Part shown: positions 1 through 8,889 of the stretch, piece after piece
How positions within the stretch are numbered: position 1 is the first letter of the stretch
Layout of the letters: every line of letters begins with the position of its first letter
NCBI RefSeq assembly: GCF_024721995.1
Contig: NZ_JANQBC010000003.1
Span: forward strand, 62,001-126,000
Direction: 5' to 3'
Length of the DNA stretch: 64,000 bases
Origin: Paenibacillus radicibacter
Lineage (GTDB): Bacteria > Bacillota > Bacilli > Paenibacillales > NBRC-103111
The notes under the pieces: model-generated
What the model was told of the DNA's origin: nothing
The model's input: only the letters and a program-made list of their open reading frames with translations
The model's database searches: none
Made by a program: the position numbers and the translations under genes

Positions 1-47
1 CTGATTTCTAGATAAATAGGAAGCAAACCCTAGTCCACTCTACAATT

Positions 48-76
48 TTGACAAAAGGTAATCTTTTTATTTTTAA
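48..76 (+). promoter_or_regulatory. Possible sigma-A promoter of the uridine kinase gene
   Basis: TTGACA at 48-53 is followed after 17 bases by TTTTAA at 71-76. The -35 box is perfect and the -10 box weak. A second AT-rich stretch, TAAAAT near 95-100, could serve as an alternative -10. The placement upstream of the gene at 137 fits, but no start site can be proven from sequence. Confidence 0.4.
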
Positions 77-136
77 ATCGACTCGATTTTTGTTAAAATA
101 CGTAGTAGAGCTTAGGACAGGAGAGAATACAGGTTT

Positions 137-763
137 ATGTTAATTATAGGTATTGCAGGCGGAACAGGGTCGGGGAAAACATCAGTTGCACGCTCTATCA
201 TCGACAAACTCGGCGAGGACCGAGCGGTTATTATTTCTCAAGATAATTATTATGCGAATCACGCTAATCTTCCGTTTGAAGAACGTGAAGCACTTAATTA
301 TGATCACCCGAATGCCCATGATAATAAATTGTTGATTACGCACTTGAACGAATTGAAGCAAGGACGCGGGGTTGAAGTACCTGTCTATGACTTTGTGAAT
401 CATGAGCGTTCAACTAGTACGCTTCCGATTGAACCAAAATCCATTGTGATCGTCGAAGGCTTACATGTGCTGACTGATGAAGATGTACGCAGCGCACTTG
501 ATGTCAAAGTATTCGTCGATACAGATGCGGATATTCGTATTTTGCGACGCGTGGTACGTGATATGAATGAGCGCGGGCGTTCCCTACAATCAATTTGCAA
601 TCAGTACATGTCTTCTGTGAAGCCGATGCATGATGCATTTATCGAACCTTCGAAAAAATACGCAGATGTCATTATCCCTGAAGGGGTTAAGAATGAGGTC
701 GGCGTTAATTTGCTTATGATTCTAACGGAACGTTACATGAGTAAAAGCGAAGTAAACATGTAA
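137..763 (+). CDS. udk: Uridine kinase (uridine/cytidine monophosphokinase)
   Basis: Phosphorylates uridine and cytidine to UMP and CMP in the cytoplasmic pyrimidine salvage pathway. The 208-residue protein has the family's usual length. It starts with the P-loop GGTGSGKT at residues 8-15, followed by the conserved SQDNYY segment and the YDHPNA motif that belongs to the nucleoside-binding region of the Udk family. An AGGAGA sequence at about 120-125 lies roughly 12 bases before the ATG, slightly far but acceptable. The gene stands alone, facing galT tail to tail, with a shared bidirectional hairpin between them. Function assignment rests on family resemblance and is secure. Confidence 0.95.
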   Translation: MLIIGIAGGTGSGKTSVARSIIDKLGEDRAVIISQDNYYANHANLPFEEREALNYDHPNAHDNKLLITHLNELKQGRGVEVPVYDFVNHERSTSTLPIEPKSIVIVEGLHVLTDEDVRSALDVKVFVDTDADIRILRRVVRDMNERGRSLQSICNQYMSSVKPMHDAFIEPSKKYADVIIPEGVKNEVGVNLLMILTERYMSKSEVNM

Positions 764-780
764 TATTTTCTATTTATTTT

Positions 781-841
781 TAAAAAAAGAGTGCAAACCA
801 CTAACCCATTCGTAAATGGTGTTCATGGTATTGCACTCTTT
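781..841. terminator. Bidirectional intrinsic terminator between udk and galT
   Basis: Long hairpin with outer arms AAAAAGAGTGCAA and TTGCACTCTTTTT, and inner pairing CCATT/AATGG. Poly-A on the left and poly-T on the right allow it to end transcription of both convergent genes. Confidence 0.85.
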
Positions 842-862
842 TTGCATATCGTGATTGCACGA

Positions 863-2545
863 TTATAGGGCAGTATAACCTGATGCTTGCAAAAATCGTT
901 CAAAGGCTTGTTGTCCTGCTTCATTACGCTTATACACACCTGCGTCATGCAGCACTTGCATGAACTTCTCGCCGACGGATTGCTTCAGAATCGCATCAGC
1001 TTGCTCAATTGTCGCTATCGTTCCATGAATTTCGCGTAATTCTTCCATCCATGTTGAATGCGGCATAATAGCACTTGGGAGTTGATCTACGGCTACAGCC
1101 GGCTGCGTTAGCAGCTCACTAATAGCCGCAAGCTCCGTATGCAGACGTGGCGGTAGCACCGCAAGACCCATCACTTCGATTAAGCCAATGTTCTCCTTCT
1201 TAATGTGGTGCAAGTTGCGATGCGGATGGTAGATGCCTTCGGGATGTTTCTCACTTATACGATTATTGCGAAGTACGAGGTCCATCTCGTACTCCCCAGC
1301 TTCATTTTTACGTGAAATGGGTGTAATCGTATTGTGTGGTACATCGCCGCTATAGGCGGATACACCTGCTGTTTCATCACTATATCCACGCCAAGCACTC
1401 AGCAGATGCTCAGCCGCTTGGATGAGCTGCGATTTATCCACACTTGCGAGTCGAACGACTGACATCGGCCAACGTGCAATTCCCCCATGTACATCTGGGA
1501 AATTTGGATGCGCGTAAGCACGTTCGATCGGTGACTTCTGTAACGGAAACTTATGGTTGCCACATTGGTAATGATCATGTGTCAGAATCGATCCGCCAAC
1601 AATCGGAAGATCCGCATTAGAACCGATGAAGTAGTGCGGAATCTCATCTGTGAAATCAAGTAAGCGCTCAAATGTCTGTGGTGTGATGCGCATTGGGACA
1701 TGTAGTCCGTTCAGAACGATACTGTGTTCGTTGTAATACATATACGGTGAGTATTGGAAGAACCATTCTTCACCTGATAACGTTAGCGGCAGAATTCGCA
1801 AGTTCTGTCTAGCTGGATGATCCAGTCTACCGGCATAACCGACATTTTCGACACATAATAGGCAGTTTGGATAGGTGTGCTGAGCAGCCTTCGCAAGTGC
1901 CGCAATTTCTTTTGGATCTTTCTCAGGTTTGGATAAGTTAATCGTAATCTCCAGCTCACCATATTCCGTCTCGGCTGGCCAAATAATATTCTTCTCAATG
2001 CGATCCATACGAATATAGCAGGAATCAATGGATAGACGGTACCAGTAATCTGTAGCGGCTTTAATGCCTTGTGTCGCACGTATATGCTGGAACTTCGCTG
2101 CTGCTTCAGATGGACGCGGCATGAGCGGCCCCATCAGCTTTGCATCGAGCAAATCCCGATATGTTGTCGTATTGTCTGGCAGAATACCAACTTGATACGC
2201 GTAGTCCATGAGTGTAGCGAGTAGTGCGTTAGGTGATGCTGTGGATGGAGCGGATTGTGATCCAGTTGTTCCAACTTTAGATCCCGCCTCCCCCTCAACC
2301 GATGCCCAATGATTCTCGGATAGCGGTTGATACATCGTCCAACCGGCATTTCCTGCGTGATCCTGCGCATCGAGCGCTGGATCATAGGGTGCTGCGAGCT
2401 GGAGCTCCGCGAGCAGACTGTTACGAGCCGCGCATACATCCAGCGGCTCAATCATTCCCGCGCCTAAGGCGTACTGCAAAAGCCCCTCCAGGGCTCTTGC
2501 AGCCGTATTCGGCGCGATGTGCGTTCCAGCGATGACGTCGTTCAT
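863..2545 (-). CDS. galT: Galactose-1-phosphate uridylyltransferase (Firmicute-type GalT)
   Basis: Transfers UMP from UDP-glucose to galactose-1-phosphate, giving UDP-galactose and glucose-1-phosphate, in the Leloir pathway. The 560-residue product belongs to the long class found in Bacillus and Lactobacillus (usually about 490-520 residues, so this one is somewhat long). A segment with HPHRNLHHIKKENIGLIE and the GGSILTHDHYQCG stretch near the middle are typical of this class. The reading frame is open from a GTG at 2602, which would overlap galE, but ATG 2545 is preceded at seven bases by AAGGGGGG lying on the galE stop codon. I therefore start it at 2545. It is the last gene of galK-galE-galT, 14 bases after galE, so probably translationally coupled. 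Confidence 0.93.
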   Translation of the reverse strand: MNDVIAGTHIAPNTAARALEGLLQYALGAGMIEPLDVCAARNSLLAELQLAAPYDPALDAQDHAGNAGWTMYQPLSENHWASVEGEAGSKVGTTGSQSAPSTASPNALLATLMDYAYQVGILPDNTTTYRDLLDAKLMGPLMPRPSEAAAKFQHIRATQGIKAATDYWYRLSIDSCYIRMDRIEKNIIWPAETEYGELEITINLSKPEKDPKEIAALAKAAQHTYPNCLLCVENVGYAGRLDHPARQNLRILPLTLSGEEWFFQYSPYMYYNEHSIVLNGLHVPMRITPQTFERLLDFTDEIPHYFIGSNADLPIVGGSILTHDHYQCGNHKFPLQKSPIERAYAHPNFPDVHGGIARWPMSVVRLASVDKSQLIQAAEHLLSAWRGYSDETAGVSAYSGDVPHNTITPISRKNEAGEYEMDLVLRNNRISEKHPEGIYHPHRNLHHIKKENIGLIEVMGLAVLPPRLHTELAAISELLTQPAVAVDQLPSAIMPHSTWMEELREIHGTIATIEQADAILKQSVGEKFMQVLHDAGVYKRNEAGQQAFERFLQASGYTAL

Positions 2546-2559
2546 CGCATAACCCCCCT

Positions 2560-3549
2560 TCATCCTCGGTATCCACGAGGATGAGATTTGTGCCAGCGCC
2601 ACGCGCTGGACACGATGTCCCGCAGCTCCGGCTTTTGCGGGACCCAGCCGAGCTCCGCTTGCGCTCGGCTGCTTGATGCGACCAGCACCGCTGGGTCGCC
2701 AGCTCGGCGGCCTTGCACCGCCGCCGGAATTGGGTGGCCCGTGACATCGCGGGCCACATCGATCACTTCACGGACGGAGAATCCGCGTCCGTTGCCAAGA
2801 TTGTAGACGGCGCTGTCCCCGCCGTCACGAAGCTTATACAGCGCGCGAACATGCGCGTCTGCCAAATCGCTCACATGAATGTAATCGCGGACACAAGTTC
2901 CATCTGGTGCCGCGTAGTCCTCACCGAATACCGCAATCTGCTCACGCTGTCCAAGCGCAACTTGCAAGATCAGTGGGATAAGATGAGACTCTGGTGAGTG
3001 ATCTTCCCCGATCTTGCCGCTCTCATGTGCACCTGCTGCATTGAAGTAACGAAGCGCCACATACTTAATCCCATGTGCCACGTCGAACCAGCGCATCATG
3101 CGCTCCATAACGAGCTTCGTTTCCCCGTATACACTTGTCGGATCCGTGCGATCGCCCTCTTCAATCGGTACGCGCTCAGGTTCTCCATATGTTGCTGCTG
3201 TCGAGGAGAAGACGATATGCTTTACGCCGTGCTTATCCATCTGCTCCAGCAAGCAATTCATGCCTGTTACATTGTTATCGTAGTACTTGCCTGGTACCTG
3301 CATGCTCTCCCCAACCAAGGAATTCGCCGCAAAATGAATGACCGCTTCAATCTTATTTTCCGAGAAAACACGATCCATAAAGCTGTGATCCCGAATATCC
3401 CCTACTTCAAGCTTGCCGCCGAATAGCAGTGATTCACGATGTCCCTGCTGCAAGTTATCTACAATCACGACTTCCTCACCACGAGCAATCAGCTCTGCCA
3501 CCGTATGGGAACCGATATAACCCGCACCACCTGTAACCATAATCGCCAT
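2560..3549 (-). CDS. galE: UDP-glucose 4-epimerase
   Basis: Interconverts UDP-glucose and UDP-galactose with tightly bound NAD. The 329-residue short-chain dehydrogenase fold shows the Rossmann motif GGAGYIGSH at residues 7-15, the SSTAATYGEP segment with the catalytic Ser/Thr, and the YGETK motif with the catalytic Tyr and Lys near residue 145. The conserved ALRYFNAAGA and GDGTCVRDYIHV-like segments are present. ATG at 3549 has GAGGAGGA eight bases upstream. It lies between galK (66 bases upstream) and galT. Length and motifs match bacterial GalE exactly. Confidence 0.97.
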   Translation of the reverse strand: MAIMVTGGAGYIGSHTVAELIARGEEVVIVDNLQQGHRESLLFGGKLEVGDIRDHSFMDRVFSENKIEAVIHFAANSLVGESMQVPGKYYDNNVTGMNCLLEQMDKHGVKHIVFSSTAATYGEPERVPIEEGDRTDPTSVYGETKLVMERMMRWFDVAHGIKYVALRYFNAAGAHESGKIGEDHSPESHLIPLILQVALGQREQIAVFGEDYAAPDGTCVRDYIHVSDLADAHVRALYKLRDGGDSAVYNLGNGRGFSVREVIDVARDVTGHPIPAAVQGRRAGDPAVLVASSSRAQAELGWVPQKPELRDIVSSAWRWHKSHPRGYRG

Positions 3550-3615
3550 CTTATTCTCCTCCTCTTTAGTTCACACTTTCATCTCTTCAAACCGATCAAG
3601 CCACACGTTTTCCTA

Positions 3616-4800
3616 CTATTCCACGCGACGTACACCGTCACCAATTTTACTCACATAGAACTCACCTGTTAGACCTGTTTCTCGGTTATACGTATCGCCA
3701 ACAATACGAATAAATTCTTCCACATGATCTTCATGTACAAGGGACACCGTGCATCCACCGAAACCTGCGCCCGTCATTCTCGCACCAAGTACTCCTGGCA
3801 CTTGTAGAGCTGTATCGACCATCACATCTAACTCCCGACAAGATACTTCATACAGGTCACGTAAGGATTCATGCGACAACGTCATCATCTTACCGAACTC
3901 CTCAAGATTACCTTGACGAAGCAATTCCACAGAGCGCAGTACGCGTGCATTCTCTTCCACGACATGACGTGCGCGGCGCTGCATAACCTCATCTTCTAAG
4001 ACGTGAGAAACTTCGCTATATTGTGCTTCGCTTAAATCCGCCAGCCACTTCAGGTTTTCAAGACCAGAAGCTTCCGTCCGCAGTATTTCCACGGCAGCTT
4101 CACACTGTCCTCTACGTTCGTTGTAAGCGGAATGAGCAAGCTCTCTACGCTTATTCGTATTACCGATTACCAATTGATAAGATCCACTTTCAAAAGGAAC
4201 TTGATCATAATTCAAATCATTGCAGCGTAGTAGTACCGCATGATCTTTCTTCCCTTGCGCGATTGCGAATTGATCCATAATCCCGCATTTCACTCCGATA
4301 TATTCATTCTCTGCCTGCTGAGCAAGCAGTGCAATTTGAGTACGATCAATTTCTCGATTTTCTTGATCCAATATTGCGTAAGCTGTCAACACTTCAATTG
4401 AAGCTGAGGAAGATAATCCCGACCCATTGGGTATATTGCCGTAGAACAACATATCAAATCCGGATGAAATTGCCTGCTCGTCATTTAGAAGTGAGATGAC
4501 TCCCTTCGGGAAGTTGCTCCAGTCATCTGCCGCTTGGTAGTTCAGATCCGATAAGGATTTTTGTACAGTTAATGCAAATCCTTCCGATGCCATATTCAGC
4601 ACATCATCTGTTCGACGTCGAAACAGTAGTGCTGTCCCGATTGTAAGAGCAGCCGGAAATACATATCCTCCATTGTAATCGATATGCTCCCCGATCAAAT
4701 TCACACGCCCTGGTGCATGATACACAGCTATATCTGCGGCATTCCCTCCGTACAACTCGACAAATCGTCCCTTTAACTGCTCGATTAACTTCACTTCCAT
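3616..4800 (-). CDS. galK: Galactokinase
   Basis: Phosphorylates alpha-D-galactose with ATP, the first committed step of the Leloir pathway. This GHMP kinase of 394 residues has the galactokinase signature GRVNLIGEHIDYNGG close to the N terminus, the ATP-binding GSGLSSSAS loop at about residue 125, and the C-terminal GARMTGAGFGGC motif. The frame is open from GTG 4809, but GGGAGG would then be only one base from the start. ATG 4800 sits ten bases after it and is preferred. First gene of galK-galE-galT and divergent from an AraC-type regulator. Confidence 0.96.
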   Translation of the reverse strand: MEVKLIEQLKGRFVELYGGNAADIAVYHAPGRVNLIGEHIDYNGGYVFPAALTIGTALLFRRRTDDVLNMASEGFALTVQKSLSDLNYQAADDWSNFPKGVISLLNDEQAISSGFDMLFYGNIPNGSGLSSSASIEVLTAYAILDQENREIDRTQIALLAQQAENEYIGVKCGIMDQFAIAQGKKDHAVLLRCNDLNYDQVPFESGSYQLVIGNTNKRRELAHSAYNERRGQCEAAVEILRTEASGLENLKWLADLSEAQYSEVSHVLEDEVMQRRARHVVEENARVLRSVELLRQGNLEEFGKMMTLSHESLRDLYEVSCRELDVMVDTALQVPGVLGARMTGAGFGGCTVSLVHEDHVEEFIRIVGDTYNRETGLTGEFYVSKIGDGVRRVE

Positions 4801-4853
4801 CTGACTCACGCCTCCCTATTCTCCAAACCTTCGATTCGATATTAAGTAATCTC

Positions 4854-4882
4854 AGTATACGGCAACATCAATCAACTCCCAA
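4854..4882 (-). promoter_or_regulatory. Sigma-A promoter of galKET
   Basis: Read on the minus strand: TTGGGA (4882-4877), 17 bases, TATACT (4859-4854). The start site would be near 4847, about 45 bases before the galK ATG. The inferior -35 is compatible with activation by the divergent AraC-type protein. Confidence 0.6.
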
Positions 4883-4899
4883 TGGAATCTTGTTAGGTA

Positions 4900-4915
4900 C
4901 ACATGGAAAAATGTG
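4900..4915. promoter_or_regulatory. Dyad in the galK/araC-type intergenic region, candidate operator
   Basis: CACAT-N6-ATGTG at 4900-4915. It is centred about 60 bases upstream of the proposed galK start site, a usual position for AraC-type activators. Binding by the adjacent regulator is inferred only. Confidence 0.4.
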
Positions 4916-4950
4916 ACCTTGAGCGATATACTTAGATGAGGAGGTGCTTC

Positions 4951-5832
4951 ATGTCCATGTCACAATCTATCCCTACATATAGCTATGTGGTTGCATCGAA
5001 TCCAAATCCAGAACTTTCGCTTGATCCTGTCATTTTGTTTGCTGGAGAAAGCCAAACCAAGCCTGGGCATACGCTCGGTCCCAAAATGTTGGACTATTAT
5101 TTACTACATACCGTACTTACAGGCAAAGGAACTTACACCTGCGCGGGGCAGACGTATACCCTTCAAGAAGGCGACAGTTTCCTAATCGAACCTGAACAAC
5201 TCGTCACTTATGCAGCTGACCCATTCGAACCTTGGCACTACCGGTGGATCGCCTTCCGAGGCTCTAATCTCACTCCAATATTTCAAGCGATTGGACTCAC
5301 TCCTGATCACCCTATTGCAAGGAAAGGTAGCAACCATAATCGGCTTACCGTGTTATTCGGGCGTGTTTTTACTGCATTTCGGCAGCGAACTCCTTTTGCT
5401 TCTCTAGAAGCATCAGGTAGTTTACAACTCATTCTCGCTTCCTATGGCAAAATCCTTTCCCATACGCAGCAAGTCGAGCAAACAACACCAACCCCTAGTA
5501 CAGACATCGTCCGCCAAGCCCTGCGATATTTGTCCACCCAATACGCAGAGGAGATAACAATTGAGACGATGGCAGAAGGATTGGGCTACAATCGCGCTTA
5601 CTTATCTCGCATCTTTAAAGAACAAACTGGTGTTACACCTGTCACATTCCTGCTCCATCTGCGCCTTGATCATGCACGGAGACTGCTGCGTGAGCGAATC
5701 CAACTAACAGTCGAACAAATCGCGTTCTCCGTCGGATTTCGCGATCCGCTCTATTTTTCCAAACAGTTCAAACGTATGTATAATCAATCTCCAACCGAAT
5801 ACCGCCAGCAGCAAGTAAATCCGCAAGTCTAA
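4951..5832 (+). CDS. AraC-family transcriptional regulator, probable galactose operon activator
   Basis: A 293-residue regulator with an N-terminal cupin-like sugar-sensing half (GKGTYTCAGQTYTLQEGDSF segment near residues 60-80) and two C-terminal helix-turn-helix motifs of the AraC family (about residues 190-285), ending with the signature region VEQIAFSVGFRDPLYFSKQFKR. The upstream ATG at 4936 overlaps the Shine-Dalgarno; ATG 4951 has GAGGAGGT five bases before it and is chosen. The gene is divergent from galK with about 150 bases between starts, so it most likely controls galKET, and the effector is probably a galactoside. The link to galactose is inference from position. Confidence 0.88.
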   Translation: MSMSQSIPTYSYVVASNPNPELSLDPVILFAGESQTKPGHTLGPKMLDYYLLHTVLTGKGTYTCAGQTYTLQEGDSFLIEPEQLVTYAADPFEPWHYRWIAFRGSNLTPIFQAIGLTPDHPIARKGSNHNRLTVLFGRVFTAFRQRTPFASLEASGSLQLILASYGKILSHTQQVEQTTPTPSTDIVRQALRYLSTQYAEEITIETMAEGLGYNRAYLSRIFKEQTGVTPVTFLLHLRLDHARRLLRERIQLTVEQIAFSVGFRDPLYFSKQFKRMYNQSPTEYRQQQVNPQV

Positions 5833-5860
5833 TCCAAGACAAATCAATTAATATATTAAA

Positions 5861-5897
5861 AAGAACCTTTCCCCATTGAGTCGGAAAAGGTTCTTTC
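5861..5897. terminator. Bidirectional terminator
   Basis: AAGAACCTTTCC pairs with GGAAAAGGTTCTT around a CCATTGAGTC-type loop, flanked by A and T tracts. It separates the AraC-type gene from the convergent membrane-protein gene. Confidence 0.8.
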
Positions 5898-5914
5898 TGT
5901 TCTAGCATGAATAC

Positions 5915-6646
5915 TTACATGAATAATTTCATTAACAAACTAAACACAATGCCATACACAGCTATCGTTGATCCAATAAACGCAATTCTTCGCTCTTCCT
6001 GTACCTCCATTAATTGATTTGCACCCATTACCGTCCAAATCAATGCAGATATCAACAAGATCATAAGCAAAGAGAAACCAACACTCATATTGATCAAAGA
6101 AACAATTCCAACAAGCACAAATCCAGCACCGGATGTAAGGTGCATGCCTCCGATTTTCACGGCTATTTCAATAAAACTAAGCTTTCTAGTTCCTAACCAA
6201 TTACCAATTATGTATACCGTTCCAAGAAGAGCAGCAAGCGATAAAATACCCAGCAAGAACATTTTCCAAGCGATACCACTGCCAAAGGATATGCGTCCAC
6301 CTGCCATCATCATTAAACTGCCAAATGAATTTCCCAGCATGTCTTCAATCTTATTCTGAATGATAATAGCCCAAATTAAAAATCCAACTATGGATGCAGC
6401 TATTCCTAATACTCCATATGTGAGATCTTTAGCTGGATCAAGTCGTAAACTCATTTGTGGATTTTTCAAAATCGTAAGCACCTTATTACCATCAATCTGC
6501 CCCACAGCTCGCTTTAAATCTTGCAACATCGGATTATCTTGAATTGCTTTCCCTTGTGAATCAGGAGCTACTGTTGCTGCAGCTTCATTACATAAATGTA
6601 CCTCCCCTTCTTGAATCTTGTGACCACATTTTTCGCAAAACGCCAA
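5915..6646 (-). CDS. Zinc-ribbon membrane protein of unknown function
   Basis: Not assigned to a named family. The 243-residue product starts with a zinc-ribbon knuckle (CEKCGHKIQEGEVHLC, two CxxC-like pairs within the first 20 residues), followed by a polar stretch to about residue 85. Four or five hydrophobic segments then fill the rest, at roughly 90-115, 140-165, 170-215 (two) and 220-243. The frame is open from 6736, but no ribosome site precedes that ATG. A TTG at 6646, nine bases after AGGGGG, gives a start directly at the ribbon, as usual for this type of protein. It stands alone between terminators. A role in membrane stress or signalling is possible but unsupported. Confidence 0.72.
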   Translation of the reverse strand: MAFCEKCGHKIQEGEVHLCNEAAATVAPDSQGKAIQDNPMLQDLKRAVGQIDGNKVLTILKNPQMSLRLDPAKDLTYGVLGIAASIVGFLIWAIIIQNKIEDMLGNSFGSLMMMAGGRISFGSGIAWKMFLLGILSLAALLGTVYIIGNWLGTRKLSFIEIAVKIGGMHLTSGAGFVLVGIVSLINMSVGFSLLMILLISALIWTVMGANQLMEVQEERRIAFIGSTIAVYGIVFSLLMKLFM

Positions 6647-6774
6647 ATGAAACAACCCCCTATAAATTTTAACTTCCACAATTCCCCTAATAAGTGAAGT
6701 TTTTATTATTATGTACGAGTCTGTTATACGCGTCAATTCATTTATTTTATTATTATAATTATTAATCTCGATAA

Positions 6775-6820
6775 TAAAAAAAACCTCTGCATTCGCCGCG
6801 AAAGCGAATTACAGAGGTTT
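6775..6820 (-). terminator. Terminator of the nucleoside-importer operon
   Basis: Stem AAACCTCTG/CAGAGGTTT with inner ATTCGC/GCGAAT. Read on the minus strand it is followed by a run of eight T, directly after the last permease gene. Confidence 0.88.
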
Positions 6821-6846
6821 GGTTGGTGTATAAGTTTGTTACACGC

Positions 6847-7809
6847 TTAACGTTTACCTGGATCGTACGGTTCACCGAGAGCGGAAGGTGCATTTGCACG
6901 ACCTACTGCTCCAGCAAGTACTAGGATTGTTAAGATGTACGGCAACATGTAGATGAACTCAGCAGGAATGCTTCCAGACAAGCCATAGTTTTGCACAAGG
7001 TCTTTGATCGCTTGTGAGAAACCGAAGAAACACGCCGCGCCTAGTGCACCGACTGGATGCCATTTACCGAAGATTAATGCGGCTAGCGCGATAAAACCTT
7101 GGCCTGAGATCGTATTGTGGGAGAACGCACTTGTAGTCGTTAGTGTAATCGTCGCTCCACCTAGGCCCGCTAGAGCACCAGATAGCAATACACCGATATA
7201 ACGCATACGAAGTACTTTAACCCCTACTGTATCCGCAGCACTTGGGTGTTCCCCAACTGCACGAAGACGCAAGCCGAATGGCGTTTTGTATAACACATAG
7301 TATGTTACAGCCACAAGAATGATCGCCAAGTACGTTGTCGGATAAGCATTGAAGAATACTTGACCGATGAACGGAATATCCGATAAGCCTGGAATGTACA
7401 GTTTACTAAACACGAATTCAATTGTATCTGTTTGTCCAGCTCCATCAAATAGTAGTTTTACCAAATAAAGCGTTACCCCAACTGCGAGGAAGTTAATCAC
7501 GACACCGCTGACGACTTGGTTTGCTTTAAATCGAATCGACGCGACTGCGTGAATCCAAGAGAACGCCACACCAAGCACAATTGCAGCAATTAATCCGATA
7601 TATGGGGAAACATTGCCTAAACCACTGTTTTCAGCATATAAAGTTGCAACAGCTGCACCAAACGCCCCTGCTACCATTAAACCTTCAAGTCCAATATTTA
7701 CGACACCAGATCGCTCTGAAAAAATACCACCTAACGCAGCAAGAATCAAAGCAGTGGAGAACACGAGTGTCGTATTGATCGTCTGACCTAAGAGATCAAG
7801 CACTTGCAT
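6847..7809 (-). CDS. nupQ: Nucleoside ABC transporter permease (NupQ/YufQ type)
   Basis: Second membrane subunit of a BMP-family nucleoside importer. The 320-residue protein is strongly hydrophobic with about eight to ten membrane spans and carries the family segment RSGVVNIGLEGLMVAGAFGA near residues 30-50 and the GEHPSAADTVGV coupling loop around 190. Its ATG follows the stop codon of the other permease directly, with GAGGGTGG as ribosome site. It is the last gene of the importer operon and is followed by a strong terminator. In B. subtilis the nupNOPQ set imports guanosine and other nucleosides; the substrate here is inferred from that family. Confidence 0.88.
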   Translation of the reverse strand: MQVLDLLGQTINTTLVFSTALILAALGGIFSERSGVVNIGLEGLMVAGAFGAAVATLYAENSGLGNVSPYIGLIAAIVLGVAFSWIHAVASIRFKANQVVSGVVINFLAVGVTLYLVKLLFDGAGQTDTIEFVFSKLYIPGLSDIPFIGQVFFNAYPTTYLAIILVAVTYYVLYKTPFGLRLRAVGEHPSAADTVGVKVLRMRYIGVLLSGALAGLGGATITLTTTSAFSHNTISGQGFIALAALIFGKWHPVGALGAACFFGFSQAIKDLVQNYGLSGSIPAEFIYMLPYILTILVLAGAVGRANAPSALGEPYDPGKR

Positions 7810-8889
7810 CTATACCACCCTCTCATCTTTTTTGCGCTTCAAGTAAATTGGAGCAATAACCCACTTCACAATACCTTGTGCAGCTACGAAGAAGATAACC
7901 GCACCAATAACGACACGAATAATCTCAGGCGGTACATCAGCAGCAAAGTGCATACCCGCCGAGCCATAGCTTAATGCGCCGAATAGTATAGCTGCAAAAA
8001 TAACACCAATTGGGTTATTCGCACCAAGTAGAGCTACCGCAATACCGTCTAAACCATAACCAGGCAATGCTGCGGTAATGGACTGGGATTGGAACACCCC
8101 AAGTGTCTCGAACGTTCCTGCTAGACCTGCGAAGATACCTGCAATAAACATCGCTTTAATGACATTACGGTTAACATTCATCCCTGCATATTCTGCCGCA
8201 TTACGATTGAGTCCAACCGCACGAAGTTCGTAACCTTGTTTTGTTTTCCATAAAATCAGATAGAACACGAGCGCCGCTAGAAGGGCGATGAAAATCCCCC
8301 AGTGCACACGTGCATTTCCCAACATCTCGGATAACCATTCGATCCGAATGCTAGCAGTCGGTGCAATGTCATAAGAACGCTGTTGACCTGGCTCTAGTAG
8401 GTAACGACCTACAATAAAGTTCGCAAGATACAGCGCAATCCAGTTAAGCATGATGGAAGTAATAACTTCGTTCACACCGCGTTTCGCTTTTAACCAGCCA
8501 ACAAGTGCTCCCCATAGTCCCCCAAGAATCGCTCCGACAATAATCGCAAGCGGTGCATGAACATACCATGGCAGACCAAATTTAATCCCGATAAACGTAG
8601 CACCCGTCATACCGATAATGAATTGACCTTCTGCACCAATGTTAAACAGACCTGTCCGAAACGCAAATGCAACCGATAAACCTGTTAAGATAAGCGGTGC
8701 AATTTGACGTAACGTTTCACCAAAGTCATATACGTTCCCGAATACACGGGAGAACAATGCTCCATAAGCATCAATTGGATTGTATCCTCCAATTAACATA
8801 ACAATTGCACCAGTTAAAAGACCCATAACGATGGCAACCAAAGGAACAACCAGTGAATCTTTTGCGATATATCTAATGACCCGATCCAA
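7810..8889 (-). CDS. nupP: Nucleoside ABC transporter permease (NupP/YufP type)
   Basis: First membrane subunit of the importer, 359 residues with about ten membrane spans. The segment FRTGLFNIGAEGQFIIG near residues 75-95 and the RAVGLNRNAAEYAGM loop are hallmarks of this permease family. It begins with TTG at 8889, six bases after GGAGGGG, and overlaps the 3' end of the ATPase gene by 17 bases, so the two are translationally coupled. It forms a heterodimer with the downstream permease according to family knowledge. Confidence 0.88.
   Translation of the reverse strand: MDRVIRYIAKDSLVVPLVAIVMGLLTGAIVMLIGGYNPIDAYGALFSRVFGNVYDFGETLRQIAPLILTGLSVAFAFRTGLFNIGAEGQFIIGMTGATFIGIKFGLPWYVHAPLAIIVGAILGGLWGALVGWLKAKRGVNEVITSIMLNWIALYLANFIVGRYLLEPGQQRSYDIAPTASIRIEWLSEMLGNARVHWGIFIALLAALVFYLILWKTKQGYELRAVGLNRNAAEYAGMNVNRNVIKAMFIAGIFAGLAGTFETLGVFQSQSITAALPGYGLDGIAVALLGANNPIGVIFAAILFGALSYGSAGMHFAADVPPEIIRVVIGAVIFFVAAQGIVKWVIAPIYLKRKKDERVV

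Noticed and set aside
2998-3672. Plus-strand reading frames opposite galE
   Set aside because: They are antisense shadows of a clear galE/galK region, without ribosome sites or domains.
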